A stretch of 64,000 bases of DNA from Streptomyces echinatus (GTDB lineage: Bacteria; Actinomycetota; Actinomycetes; Streptomycetales; Streptomycetaceae): assembly GCF_014203595.1 (NCBI RefSeq), contig NZ_JACHJK010000017.1:1-64000 (forward strand), given 5' to 3'. Numbering within the stretch: position 1 is the stretch's first letter; the number at the start of each line of letters is the position of its first letter. Below, in pieces: positions 48,190-56,430 of the stretch. Both the position numbers and the translations under genes were made by a program. The notes beneath the pieces were generated by a model. The model was not told the DNA's origin. It saw nothing but the letters and a program-made list of their open reading frames with translations, and searched no databases.

Positions 48190-49398
48190 GTGTCCCGTCG
48201 CCTGTTCACCTCGGAGTCCGTGACCGAGGGTCACCCCGACAAGATCGCTGACCAGATCAGCGACACCATTCTCGACGCGCTTCTTCGCGAGGACCCGACC
48301 TCCCGGGTCGCCGTCGAGACGCTGATCACCACCGGCCTGGTGCACGTGGCCGGCGAGGTGACGACGAAGGCCTACGCGGACATCGCGACCCTCGTCCGCG
48401 GCAAGATCCTCGAGATCGGCTACGACTCCTCGAAGAAGGGCTTCGACGGCGCCTCCTGCGGCGTCTCGGTGTCCATCGGCGCGCAGTCCCCGGACATCGC
48501 GCAGGGCGTCGACACGGCGTACGAGAACCGGGTCGAGGGCGACGAGGACGAGCTGGACCGGCAGGGCGCGGGCGACCAGGGCCTGATGTTCGGCTACGCG
48601 TCCGACGAGACGCCGACCCTGATGCCGCTGCCGATCTTCCTGGCGCACCGCCTGTCCAAGCGCCTGTCCGAGGTCCGCAAGAACGGCACCATCCCCTACC
48701 TGCGCCCCGACGGCAAGACGCAGGTCACCATCGAGTACGACGGCGACAAGGCCGTCCGCCTCGACACGGTGGTCGTCTCCTCCCAGCACGCCTCCGACAT
48801 CGACCTGGAGTCGCTGCTCGCCCCCGACATCCGCGAGTTCGTCGTGGAGCCGGAGCTGAGGGCGCTCCTGGACGAGGGCATCAAGCTGGACACCGAGGGC
48901 TACCGCCTGCTGGTCAACCCGACCGGCCGCTTCGAGATCGGCGGCCCGATGGGTGACGCCGGCCTCACCGGCCGCAAGATCATCATCGACACCTACGGCG
49001 GCATGGCCCGCCACGGTGGCGGCGCCTTCTCCGGCAAGGACCCGTCCAAGGTCGACCGCTCGGCCGCCTACGCCATGCGCTGGGTCGCCAAGAACGTCGT
49101 GGCGGCCGGCCTGGCCTCCCGCTGCGAGGTCCAGGTCGCCTACGCGATCGGCAAGGCCGAGCCGGTCGGTCTCTTCGTGGAGACCTTCGGCACCGCCAAG
49201 GTCGACGCCGAGAAGATCGAGAAGGCGATCGACGAGGTCTTCGACCTCCGCCCGGCCGCGATCATCCGCGACCTCGACCTGCTCCGCCCGATCTACTCCC
49301 AGACGGCGGCGTACGGCCACTTCGGCCGCGAGCTGCCCGACTTCACCTGGGAGCGCACGGACCGCGTGGACGCCCTGCGCAAGGCCGCCGGCCTGTAA
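48190..49398 (+). CDS. metK: S-adenosylmethionine synthetase
   Basis: A 402-residue enzyme joining ATP and methionine. RRLFTSESVTEGHPDKIADQISDTILDALL, GAGDQGLMFGYA and GGGAFSGKDPSKVDRSAAY are the ATP- and metal-binding signatures; FEIGGPMGDAGLTGRKIIIDTYGG closes the P-loop-like region. GTG at 48190 after GGGAGC. SAM level influences antibiotic production and sporulation in Streptomyces. A strong terminator follows. Confidence 0.97.
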   Translation: MSRRLFTSESVTEGHPDKIADQISDTILDALLREDPTSRVAVETLITTGLVHVAGEVTTKAYADIATLVRGKILEIGYDSSKKGFDGASCGVSVSIGAQSPDIAQGVDTAYENRVEGDEDELDRQGAGDQGLMFGYASDETPTLMPLPIFLAHRLSKRLSEVRKNGTIPYLRPDGKTQVTIEYDGDKAVRLDTVVVSSQHASDIDLESLLAPDIREFVVEPELRALLDEGIKLDTEGYRLLVNPTGRFEIGGPMGDAGLTGRKIIIDTYGGMARHGGGAFSGKDPSKVDRSAAYAMRWVAKNVVAAGLASRCEVQVAYAIGKAEPVGLFVETFGTAKVDAEKIEKAIDEVFDLRPAAIIRDLDLLRPIYSQTAAYGHFGRELPDFTWERTDRVDALRKAAGL

Positions 49399-49415
49399 CC
49401 CACCCGCTCTCCTCA

Positions 49416-49452
49416 CCGAGGCCCGGCTTCCCTTCGGGGGGCCGGGCCTCGG
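49416..49452 (+). terminator. Terminator after metK
   Basis: A 12-bp stem (49416-49427 with 49441-49452) capped by an inner CCC-TTCG-GGG stem with a TTCG tetraloop. It begins 18 bases after the metK stop and ends well before priA. Confidence 0.9.
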
Positions 49453-49542
49453 CGTGTCGCGCGGGGGAGCCGCAGCCGGGCGGCAGCCGTGATGATCCCG
49501 GGCGGACGCCGGTTGTCGGTGCCGTTTGGTAAGAATGCAAGC

Positions 49543-51702
49543 GTGAGCAGCGAGAACGGGGCGTCCCGAACAGAGGGGGGCGGCGGGGCCGAGGGGGCGC
49601 CGCCGGAGCAGCTCGCGCTCATCCGGGAGAGCGTGCGCCAGGCGAAGACGCCCCGGGCCAAGCCAGGGACCTGGCGCGGGGCCGCGCTCGCCAAGGAGCT
49701 GCCCGTCGCGCGGGTGCTGGTCGACAAGGGTGTGCTGCATCTCGACCGGTACTTCGACTACGCCGTGCCCGAGGAGCTGGATGCTGAGGCACAGCCCGGT
49801 GTGCGGGTGCGGGTGCGGTTCGGGGCCGGCCGGCACCGGGTGCGCGAGGGCCGCCGGGAGGGCGGCGGGCTCATCGACGGCTTCCTCGTGGAACGGCGGG
49901 CCGAGTCCGACTACTCCGGACCACTGGCCGCGCTCGCCCAGGTCGTGTCGCCGGAGCGGGTGCTCAGCGAGGAGCTGCTCGGCCTCGCGCGGGCCGTCGC
50001 CGACCGGTACGCGGGCAGCCTCGCCGATGTGCTGCAGCTGGCCGTCCCGCCGCGTAGCGCCCGCGCCGAGCGGCGGACGTCCCCGGAGCCGCTGCCCCCG
50101 CCGGAGCCGCCGGACCCCGGCTCCTGGACGCGGTACGAGCACGGGCCGGCCTTCCTGGACGCCCTGGCCTCCGACGGGGCGCCCAGGGCCGTGTGGAACG
50201 CGCTGCCCGGACAGCTGTGGAGCGAGGAGCTCGCCCGGGCCGTCGCCGCCACCCTCGCCTCCGGACGCGGCGCGCTCGTCGTCGTACCGGACGGGCGGGC
50301 CGCCGCGCGCGTGGACGCCGCCCTGACCGGGTTGCTCGGCCCCGGCCGGCACGCGCTGCTCACCGCCGACGCCGGTCCCGAGAAGCGGTACGCCCAGTGG
50401 CTGGCGGTGCGGCGCGGTTCCGTGCGGGCCGTCGTCGGGACGCGGGCCGCGATGTTCGCACCCGTGCGGGACCTCGGGCTCGTCGCCGTCTGGGACGACG
50501 GGGACGACAGCCACAGCGAGCAGCACGCCCCGCAGCCGCACGCCCGCGACGTGCTCCTGCTGCGTGCGGCGCTGGACAGGTGCGCCTTCCTGCTCGGGGG
50601 TTGGAGCTGCACGGTGGAGGGCGCCCAGCTCGTCGAGAGCGGCTGGGCCCGGCCGCTGGTCGCCGGACGGGAGCAGGTGCGCCGCACGGCCCCCCTGGTC
50701 CGGACGGTCGGGGACGACGACCTCGCGCGCGACGAGGCCGCCCGCGCCGCCCGGCTGCCCACCCTCGCCTGGCAGGTGGCCCGGGAGGGGCTGCGGCACG
50801 GGCCCGTGCTGGTGCAGGTGCCCCGGCGCGGTTACGCGCCCCGCATGGCCTGCGCCCGGTGCCGGGAGCCCGCCCGCTGCCGGCACTGCGCCGGCCCGCT
50901 CGAAGGACAGGACGGGGGCGTCCTGCGCTGTGGGTGGTGCGGGCGTGAGGAGAGCGCCTGGCACTGCCCGGAGTGCGGCGGCTTCCGGCTCCGCGCCCAG
51001 GTCGTGGGCGCGCGCCGGACCGCCGAGGAACTGGGGCGGGCCTTCCCCGCCGTACCGGTGCGCACCTCGGGGCGCGAGCATGTGCTGGACACGGTCCCGG
51101 ACACGCCCGCGCTGGTCGTCAGCACGCCGGGCGCCGAACCGGTCGCCGAGGGCGGTTACGCGGCGGCCCTGCTGCTGGACGGCTGGGCCATGCTCGTACG
51201 GCCCGACCTGCGGGCCGGCGAGGACGCGCTGCGCCGGTGGATCGCGGCCGGTGCGCTGGTGCGGCCGCAGAGCGAGGGCGGCACCGTGGTCGTGGTGGCC
51301 GAGCCGACCCTGCGGCCCGTGCAGGCACTGGTGCGCTGGGACCCCGTCGGGCACGCGGTGCGGGAACTGGCCGAGCGGGCCGAGCTGGGCTTCCCGCCGG
51401 TGTCGCGGATGGCGGCCGTGTCCGGTCAGCCCGCGGCCGTCGCCGAGTTCCTCGCGGCGGCCGAACTGCCGCCGGACGCCGAGATGCTGGGGCCGGTGCC
51501 GTTGCCGCCCCCGCCGCCCGGCCGGCCGCGCAGACCCGGTGCGCCGCCGCCGGGCGAGCACTGGGAGCGGGCACTGGTCCGGGTGCCGCCGGGCAGCGGC
51601 GCCGCGCTGGCCACCGCGCTGAAGTCCGCCCAGGCCGCGCGCATGGCGAAGGGCAGCGGTGAGGCGGTGCGGGTGCGGATCGACCCGCCGGACATCGGCT
51701 GA
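49543..51702 (+). CDS. priA: Replication restart protein PriA, helicase motifs degenerate
   Basis: A 719-residue PriA homologue with the 3'-BD domain (RVLVDKGVLHLDRYFDYAVPEEL), winged helix and the zinc region with all eight cysteines (437, 440, 446, 449, 463, 466, 475, 478). The Walker A GxGKT is absent: the equivalent segment reads AVWNALPGQLWSEEL (about 216-230), and the DEEH box is DDGDDSH (318-324). So it should bind fork DNA and partner proteins but not hydrolyse ATP, as known for actinobacterial PriA. GTG at 49543 chosen; an earlier ATG at 49489 lies near the metK terminator. Confidence 0.92.
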   Translation: MSSENGASRTEGGGGAEGAPPEQLALIRESVRQAKTPRAKPGTWRGAALAKELPVARVLVDKGVLHLDRYFDYAVPEELDAEAQPGVRVRVRFGAGRHRVREGRREGGGLIDGFLVERRAESDYSGPLAALAQVVSPERVLSEELLGLARAVADRYAGSLADVLQLAVPPRSARAERRTSPEPLPPPEPPDPGSWTRYEHGPAFLDALASDGAPRAVWNALPGQLWSEELARAVAATLASGRGALVVVPDGRAAARVDAALTGLLGPGRHALLTADAGPEKRYAQWLAVRRGSVRAVVGTRAAMFAPVRDLGLVAVWDDGDDSHSEQHAPQPHARDVLLLRAALDRCAFLLGGWSCTVEGAQLVESGWARPLVAGREQVRRTAPLVRTVGDDDLARDEAARAARLPTLAWQVAREGLRHGPVLVQVPRRGYAPRMACARCREPARCRHCAGPLEGQDGGVLRCGWCGREESAWHCPECGGFRLRAQVVGARRTAEELGRAFPAVPVRTSGREHVLDTVPDTPALVVSTPGAEPVAEGGYAAALLLDGWAMLVRPDLRAGEDALRRWIAAGALVRPQSEGGTVVVVAEPTLRPVQALVRWDPVGHAVRELAERAELGFPPVSRMAAVSGQPAAVAEFLAAAELPPDAEMLGPVPLPPPPPGRPRRPGAPPPGEHWERALVRVPPGSGAALATALKSAQAARMAKGSGEAVRVRIDPPDIG

Positions 51703-51790
51703 GACGCCGCCGTCGTGGGCCCGGCCTTTCGTCGCCGGTGGCATGGGCCCTTGCGCCGTGAGCGGCTCCGGGGGCCGCCGCGTCGTCAAG

Positions 51791-51880
51791 GTTGCCGGAC
51801 ACCGGGTCGTCAGGTGCCGGACACCGTGCCGTCAGGTCGCCGGACACCGTGCCGTCAGGAGTGCCGGGCATCCCCGTCAG
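51791..51880. repeat. Tandem repeat array, 22/23-bp unit, four copies
   Basis: Four adjacent units (51791-51813, 51814-51835, 51836-51858, 51859-51880) share the core TGCCGGACACCGTGCCGTCAG. The second and third match almost exactly, the last is diverged. They lie in the 243-base gap between priA and the convergent HTH gene. No palindrome within the unit, so an array rather than a terminator. Confidence 0.8.
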
Positions 51881-51945
51881 GGCCTCCCCGACGCACGGCT
51901 GCCCTCCCGGACGGCCCGGGAGGGCAGGCAGAACGGCTGCCGTCG

Positions 51946-52497
51946 TCAGCCGTTGCGCGGGCCGGGAAAGGCAGTCGGCCGGGCGTCGTCGCGAAGGGCG
52001 GGGCTGCCCGCGGTCGGCTGGGTGGGCATGGAGCGGGCCGCGGGGACCGTCGGCATCGTGGGCATCGTGGGCAACCCGGTGTTCACGTCGAGCGTGCGGG
52101 TGCCGGACGGCTCCGTCGACCGCTCCGCCTCGGCGGCCGCCTGGGCCGCGGCGCGGCGGGCGCCGTACCGGCGGTGCACCGCCTGCTTGGTGACACCGAG
52201 CGCCGAGCCCACCGCGTCCCACGAGAAGCCGAGCGAGCGGTCGAAGTCCACGGCGGCCGTGACCAGGGTTTCGACGCTGTCCCGGAGCTCCTGGGCCAGG
52301 CGCACCGTCGGGGCGGGGGCGCGTCCGTAGACGACGAAGCCCGTGGACGGGCCGGAGCGGCGCGGGCGATAGACGTTGCCCAGCTGGGCGGTGAGCGTGC
52401 GCAGCGCGTCCACCTGCCGGCGGACCCGCTCGATGTCCCGCACCAGCAAGTGCAGGCTGGCCCGGGCCTGGGCGTCGTGGGTTGCGTGGTCGGCCAT
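51946..52497 (-). CDS. Helix-turn-helix protein of unknown role
   Basis: A 183-residue protein from ATG 52497, which follows GAGAGG; the open frame extends to 52575 but that adds an implausible leader. N-terminal helical region (1-60), a helix-turn-helix around residues 105-127 (FSWDAVGSALGVTKQAVHRRYG), which resembles sigma-region-4 or AsnC-like HTH, then an Ala-rich helix and a Pro/Thr tail with TMPTMPTVP. Probably DNA-binding. It lies between priA (convergent) and fmt (divergent). An inverted repeat GGTCAA-N7-TTGACC sits 58 bases upstream. Confidence 0.8.
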   Translation of the reverse strand: MADHATHDAQARASLHLLVRDIERVRRQVDALRTLTAQLGNVYRPRRSGPSTGFVVYGRAPAPTVRLAQELRDSVETLVTAAVDFDRSLGFSWDAVGSALGVTKQAVHRRYGARRAAAQAAAEAERSTEPSGTRTLDVNTGLPTMPTMPTVPAARSMPTQPTAGSPALRDDARPTAFPGPRNG

Positions 52498-52531
52498 GAA
52501 CAAGCCTCTCGAACCGGCGTTGAAAGGAATT

Positions 52532-52573
52532 GGGCCGCCAAAGCGGCCCGATGTGGTCAACTCTCTCTTGACC
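52532..52573 (-). promoter_or_regulatory. Hairpin and inverted repeat upstream of the HTH gene
   Basis: Two elements lie in the 305-base gap between the HTH gene and fmt: a hairpin GGGCCGC-CAAA-GCGGCCC (52532-52549) and the inverted repeat GGTCAA-N7-TTGACC (52555-52573). The latter also contains TTGACC, a -35-like hexamer, on both strands, so it could be an operator-promoter for the HTH gene. The rest of the gap, up to fmt, shows nothing I can name. Confidence 0.4.
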
Positions 52574-52803
52574 AACGCGCTGACGCTCCGCTGGTCACGG
52601 GGTGGGGGCGTACGGGCATATGCGTACGCCGCCTGCCCACCCGCGCGCCGTCAGTCCCCCGCCCACCCGCGGGCCACCCTTCCCCGGCCGGCCGGAGTGC
52701 GGGCGGCCGGTGGGCGGTCGCTCGCCGTCGGCGGCCTTTCGCCGGTGGTCATAGACTGGTGCGCTGCCCGCCCAACCCCCGCCCGAGAGGCCCGATCCCG
52801 CCC

Positions 52804-53736
52804 ATGAAGCTCGTCTTCGCCGGTACCCCCGAGGTAGCCGTTCCCGCTCTGGACGCTCTGCTCGCCTCCGGGCGGCACGAGGTGGCCGCCGTCGTCACGC
52901 GGCCCGACGCGCCGGCCGGGCGCGGGCGCAGGCTGGTCGCGTCGCCCGTGGCCGAACGGGCGGAGGAGGCCGGCATCGAGGTGCTGAAGCCCCTGAAGCC
53001 GCGGGACCCGGAGTTCCTGGAGCGGCTGAGGCAGATCGCCCCGGACTGCTGTCCCGTCGTCGCCTACGGCGCCCTGCTGCCGAAGGCCGCCCTGGACATC
53101 CCCGCCCACGGCTGGGTCAACCTGCACTTCTCGCTGCTGCCCGCCTGGCGGGGCGCGGCGCCCGTGCAGCACTCCGTCATGGCGGGCGACGAGATCACGG
53201 GCGCCTCCACCTTCCTCATCGAGGAAGGGCTCGACTCCGGCCCCGTCTACGGGACCGTGACCGAGCAGGTCCGTCCCACCGACACCAGCGGCGACCTGCT
53301 GACCCGGCTCGCCTTCGCCGGCGCCGGGCTGCTCGCCGCGACCATGGACGGCATCGAGGACGGCACCCTGAAGGCCGTGCCGCAGCCCGCCGAGGGCATC
53401 ACCCTCGCGCCGAAGATCACCGTCGAGGACGCGCAGGCGGACTGGACGACGCCCGCGCTGCGGGTCGACCGGGTGGTGCGCGGCTGCACCCCGGCGCCCG
53501 GCGCCTGGACCACCTTCCGCGGCGAGCGGCTCAAGCTCATCCAGGTCACGCCCGTGCCCGAGCGGACGGACCTCGCCCCCGGCCGGCTCGCCGTGGGCAA
53601 GAACAGCGTGCACGTGGGCACCGGTTCGTACGCCGTCGAGCTGCTGTGGGTGCAGGCCCAGGGCAAGAAGCCGATGCGCGCCGCCGACTGGGCCCGCGGG
53701 GTGCGCATCGCGGACGGCGAGACGCTCGGCGGCTGA
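52804..53736 (+). CDS. fmt: Methionyl-tRNA formyltransferase
   Basis: A 310-residue enzyme that formylates initiator Met-tRNA. MKLVFAGTPEVAVPALDALL opens the Rossmann domain; the catalytic Asn/His lie in VNLHFSLLPAWRGAAPVQ and the Asp in EGLDSGPVY. The C-terminal OB-type domain includes GCTPAPGAWTTFRG. ATG at 52804. The frame is open to 51715 by codon bias only. rsmB follows after a repeat-filled gap. Confidence 0.95.
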   Translation: MKLVFAGTPEVAVPALDALLASGRHEVAAVVTRPDAPAGRGRRLVASPVAERAEEAGIEVLKPLKPRDPEFLERLRQIAPDCCPVVAYGALLPKAALDIPAHGWVNLHFSLLPAWRGAAPVQHSVMAGDEITGASTFLIEEGLDSGPVYGTVTEQVRPTDTSGDLLTRLAFAGAGLLAATMDGIEDGTLKAVPQPAEGITLAPKITVEDAQADWTTPALRVDRVVRGCTPAPGAWTTFRGERLKLIQVTPVPERTDLAPGRLAVGKNSVHVGTGSYAVELLWVQAQGKKPMRAADWARGVRIADGETLGG

Positions 53737-53770
53737 CGCCGGGACGACGACGGCGACGGCAGCGGCAGGG

Positions 53771-53920
53771 CGCGCCCGACCGTGGGCTTGGACGGCCGCG
53801 CCCGACCGCCGGGGTGGCCGGCCGCGCCTGATCGTGGGGGTGGCCGGGCGCGTACGGGCGTGGGCGTGGCCGGCTGTGCGCGAGCGCGGGCGTGGCCGGC
53901 TGTGCACGGGCGTGAACGGC
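53771..53920. repeat. Tandem repeat array, 26-bp unit, five full copies plus a partial sixth
   Basis: Units begin at 53771, 53797, 53823, 53849 and 53875, each exactly 26 bp; a sixth at 53901 has lost six bases. The first two start CGCGCCCGACCG and share the end GGCCGGC or GGACGGC; later units drift to TGTGCGCGAGCGCGGG but keep the GTGGCCGG end. The array fills much of the 344-base fmt-rsmB gap. The remainder (53921-54080) is GC-rich and contains no gene I can support. Confidence 0.85.
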
Positions 53921-54080
53921 CGAGCCCTGTCGCGCCGGGCGGCGGTCCTTCGCGTCGTGCGCGGCGGTACCCGGCCGCGCCCGGCGGCCCGGGCGGCCGG
54001 TGCCCCGGACGGCCGGGGCGCGGGGGCGCCGACGTAGGCTGGAGACGCATCCTCTTCTTCACACCCGGAGCACCTTTTTC

Positions 54081-55499
54081 GTGAGCGAGCAGTCCCGGCG
54101 GCCGCGCAAGCCCGCCAAGCCCTACCGCCGTCCTCAGAAGGACCCCGTCCGCATCCTGGCCTTCGAGGCGCTGCGCGCGGTGGACGAGCGGGACGCGTAC
54201 GCCAACCTCGTGCTGCCCCCGCTGCTGCGGAAGGCCCGCGAGAAGGGCGACTTCGACGCCCGGGACGCCGCCCTCGCCACCGAGCTGGTGTACGGCACGC
54301 TGCGCCGTCAGGGCACGTACGACGCCGTCATCGCCGCCTGTGTCGACCGGCCGCTGCGCGAGGTCGACCCACCGGTGCTCGACGTGCTGAGCCTGGGCGT
54401 GCACCAGTTGCTCGGCACGCGGATCCCGACGCACGCCGCCGTCTCCGCGTCCGTGGAGCTGGCCCGGGTGGTGCTCGGGGACGGACGGGCCAAGTTCGTC
54501 AACGCCGTGCTCCGCAAGGTCGCGCAGGACGACCTCCAGGGCTGGATCGAGAAGGTCGCGCCGCCCTACGACGAGGACCCCGAGGACCACCTCGCCGTGG
54601 TGCACTCACACCCCCGCTGGGTCGTCTCCGCGCTGTGGGACTCCCTCGGCGGCGGCCGGGCCGGCATCGAGGACCTGCTGGCGGCGGACAACGAGCGGCC
54701 CGAGGTGACACTCGTCGCCCGCCCCGGGCGGGCCACCGCCGAGGAACTGCTCCGCGAGGACGCCGCCGTACCCGGCCGCTGGTCGCCGTACGCCGTGCGG
54801 CTCGCCGAGGGCGGCGAGCCCGGAGCGGTCGAGGCCGTGCGTGAGGGCCGGGCCGGCGTGCAGGACGAGGGCAGCCAGCTGGTCGCCCTCGCGCTGGCCA
54901 ACGCCCCGCTGGAGGGCCCGGACGAGAAGTGGCTCGACGGCTGCGCGGGGCCCGGCGGAAAGGCCGCGCTGCTGGCCGCCCTCGCCGCCGAGCGCGGGGC
55001 CGCGCTGCTCGCCTCGGAGAAGCAGCCGCACCGGGCCGGCCTGGTCGCGAAGGCACTGCACGGCAACCCCGGGCCGTACCAGGTCATCGCCGCCGACGGC
55101 ACCCGCCCGCCGTGGCACCCCGGCTCCTTCGACCGGGTGCTGGTGGACGTCCCCTGCACCGGTCTCGGCGCGCTGCGCCGCCGCCCCGAGGCCCGCTGGC
55201 GCCGCCGCCCCGAGGACCTGGACAATTTCGCCCCGCTCCAGCGCGCCCTGCTGCGCACGGCCATCGACTCCGTACGCGTCGGCGGAGTCGTCGGCTACGC
55301 CACCTGCTCCCCGCACCTGGCCGAGACCCGCGCGGTCGTCTCCGACGTCCTCAAGCAGCGCCCGGACACCGAGCTGCTCGACGCCCGCCCGCTCCTCCCC
55401 GGTGTGCCGGACCTGGGCGAGGGCCCCGACCTCCAGCTGTGGCCCCATGTCCACGGCACGGACGCGATGTACCTGGCCCTGATCCGCAGGACCGCCTGA
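54081..55499 (+). CDS. rsmB: 16S rRNA (cytosine-967-C5)-methyltransferase RsmB
   Basis: A 472-residue enzyme with an N-terminal NusB-like RNA-binding domain (AFEALRAVDERDAYANLVLPPLLR, FVNAVLRK) and a C-terminal SAM-dependent domain. The substrate and catalytic motifs are LVDVPCTGLGALRRRPEARWRR and VGYATCSPHLAETRAV (Cys in TCS is the nucleophile). GTG at 54081 is preceded only by T-rich DNA, so the start is less certain than the domain call. It follows fmt as in most bacteria. Confidence 0.93.
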   Translation: MSEQSRRPRKPAKPYRRPQKDPVRILAFEALRAVDERDAYANLVLPPLLRKAREKGDFDARDAALATELVYGTLRRQGTYDAVIAACVDRPLREVDPPVLDVLSLGVHQLLGTRIPTHAAVSASVELARVVLGDGRAKFVNAVLRKVAQDDLQGWIEKVAPPYDEDPEDHLAVVHSHPRWVVSALWDSLGGGRAGIEDLLAADNERPEVTLVARPGRATAEELLREDAAVPGRWSPYAVRLAEGGEPGAVEAVREGRAGVQDEGSQLVALALANAPLEGPDEKWLDGCAGPGGKAALLAALAAERGAALLASEKQPHRAGLVAKALHGNPGPYQVIAADGTRPPWHPGSFDRVLVDVPCTGLGALRRRPEARWRRRPEDLDNFAPLQRALLRTAIDSVRVGGVVGYATCSPHLAETRAVVSDVLKQRPDTELLDARPLLPGVPDLGEGPDLQLWPHVHGTDAMYLALIRRTA

Positions 55500-55511
55500 C
55501 GCCGAAAGGGT

Positions 55512-55575
55512 CCCCGCGCCCGGAAGGGGCGCGGGGAACTGCGCCGGCAACCCACGACGGCCCGCAGCCGAACGA
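55512..55575. repeat. Copy of the dispersed GC-rich element (copy C) with terminator hairpin
   Basis: Begins with a 10-bp stem (55512-55521 with 55527-55536) that can terminate rsmB, and continues GGGGCGCGGGGAACTGCGCC, then CCACGACGGCCCGCAGCC. This matches copies A and B in the window. Distance from the rsmB stop is 12 bases. Confidence 0.65.
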
Positions 55576-55629
55576 CGACCGAAGGGCCCGCGGCTACAGA
55601 CGGGCGCGGCGGCATGGCAGGCTTGGGTC

Positions 55630-56331
55630 ATGGCCGTGCAGATCAACCCCAGCATCCTGTCCGCCGACTTCGCCCGACTCGCGGAGGAGGCCAAGGCGGT
55701 TCAAGGCGCCGACTGGCTCCATGTCGACGTCATGGACAACCACTTCGTCCCGAACCTCACGCTCGGCGTGCCGGTCGTGGAGTCCCTGGCCCGTGCGACG
55801 GACACCCCGCTGGACTGCCATCTGATGATCGAGGACCCCGACCGGTGGGCGCCCCAGTACGTCGAGGCGGGGGCGTCGTCCGTCACGTTCCACGTGGAGG
55901 CCGCCGCCGCCCCCGTGCGGCTCGCCCGGGAGATCCGCGCGAAGGGCGCCCGCGCCTCGATGGCGCTGAAGCCCGCCACGCCGATCGAGCCGTTCGAGGA
56001 CCTGCTGCCGGAACTCGACATGCTGCTGATCATGACGGTCGAGCCGGGCTTCGGCGGCCAGGCGTTCCTCGACATCATGCTGCCGAAGATCCGCCGTACC
56101 CGTGAGCTGATCGGCAAGCACGGTCTGCAGCTGTGGCTGCAGGTCGACGGCGGTGTCTCGGCCTCGACGATCGAGCGGTGCGCGGACGCGGGAGCGGACG
56201 TGTTCGTCGCCGGCTCGGCCGTCTACGGGGCACAGGACCCGGCGGAAGCGGTACGTGCTCTGCGCGCCCAGGCGGCCACGGCCACCGCCAAGGCGTCCTG
56301 GGCATGCGACCACGGAGCCACGGCGAAGTGA
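55630..56331 (+). CDS. rpe: Ribulose-phosphate 3-epimerase
   Basis: A 233-residue TIM-barrel enzyme of the pentose phosphate pathway. QINPSILSADFARLAEE, the metal ligands in DWLHVDVMDNHFVPNL (His, Asp) and DCHLMIEDP, MTVEPGFGGQAF and VDGGVSASTIERCADAGADVFVAGSAVYG are all present. ATG at 55630. A SorC regulator gene follows after 99 bases, likely linked to pentose or other sugar use. Confidence 0.95.
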   Translation: MAVQINPSILSADFARLAEEAKAVQGADWLHVDVMDNHFVPNLTLGVPVVESLARATDTPLDCHLMIEDPDRWAPQYVEAGASSVTFHVEAAAAPVRLAREIRAKGARASMALKPATPIEPFEDLLPELDMLLIMTVEPGFGGQAFLDIMLPKIRRTRELIGKHGLQLWLQVDGGVSASTIERCADAGADVFVAGSAVYGAQDPAEAVRALRAQAATATAKASWACDHGATAK

Positions 56332-56430
56332 ACGCTTGAATGAACGGCGCCCATCAGGGCGATTCAGTCGCGCCGAATCTGCAAGGATGAACGGCGAATC
56401 CAGAGTGTGAACAGCAGTGAGGAGATCGCC

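Noticed and set aside
53771..53920. Could the 26-bp array be a CRISPR?
   Set aside because: Units are contiguous with no spacers and no cas genes are in the window.
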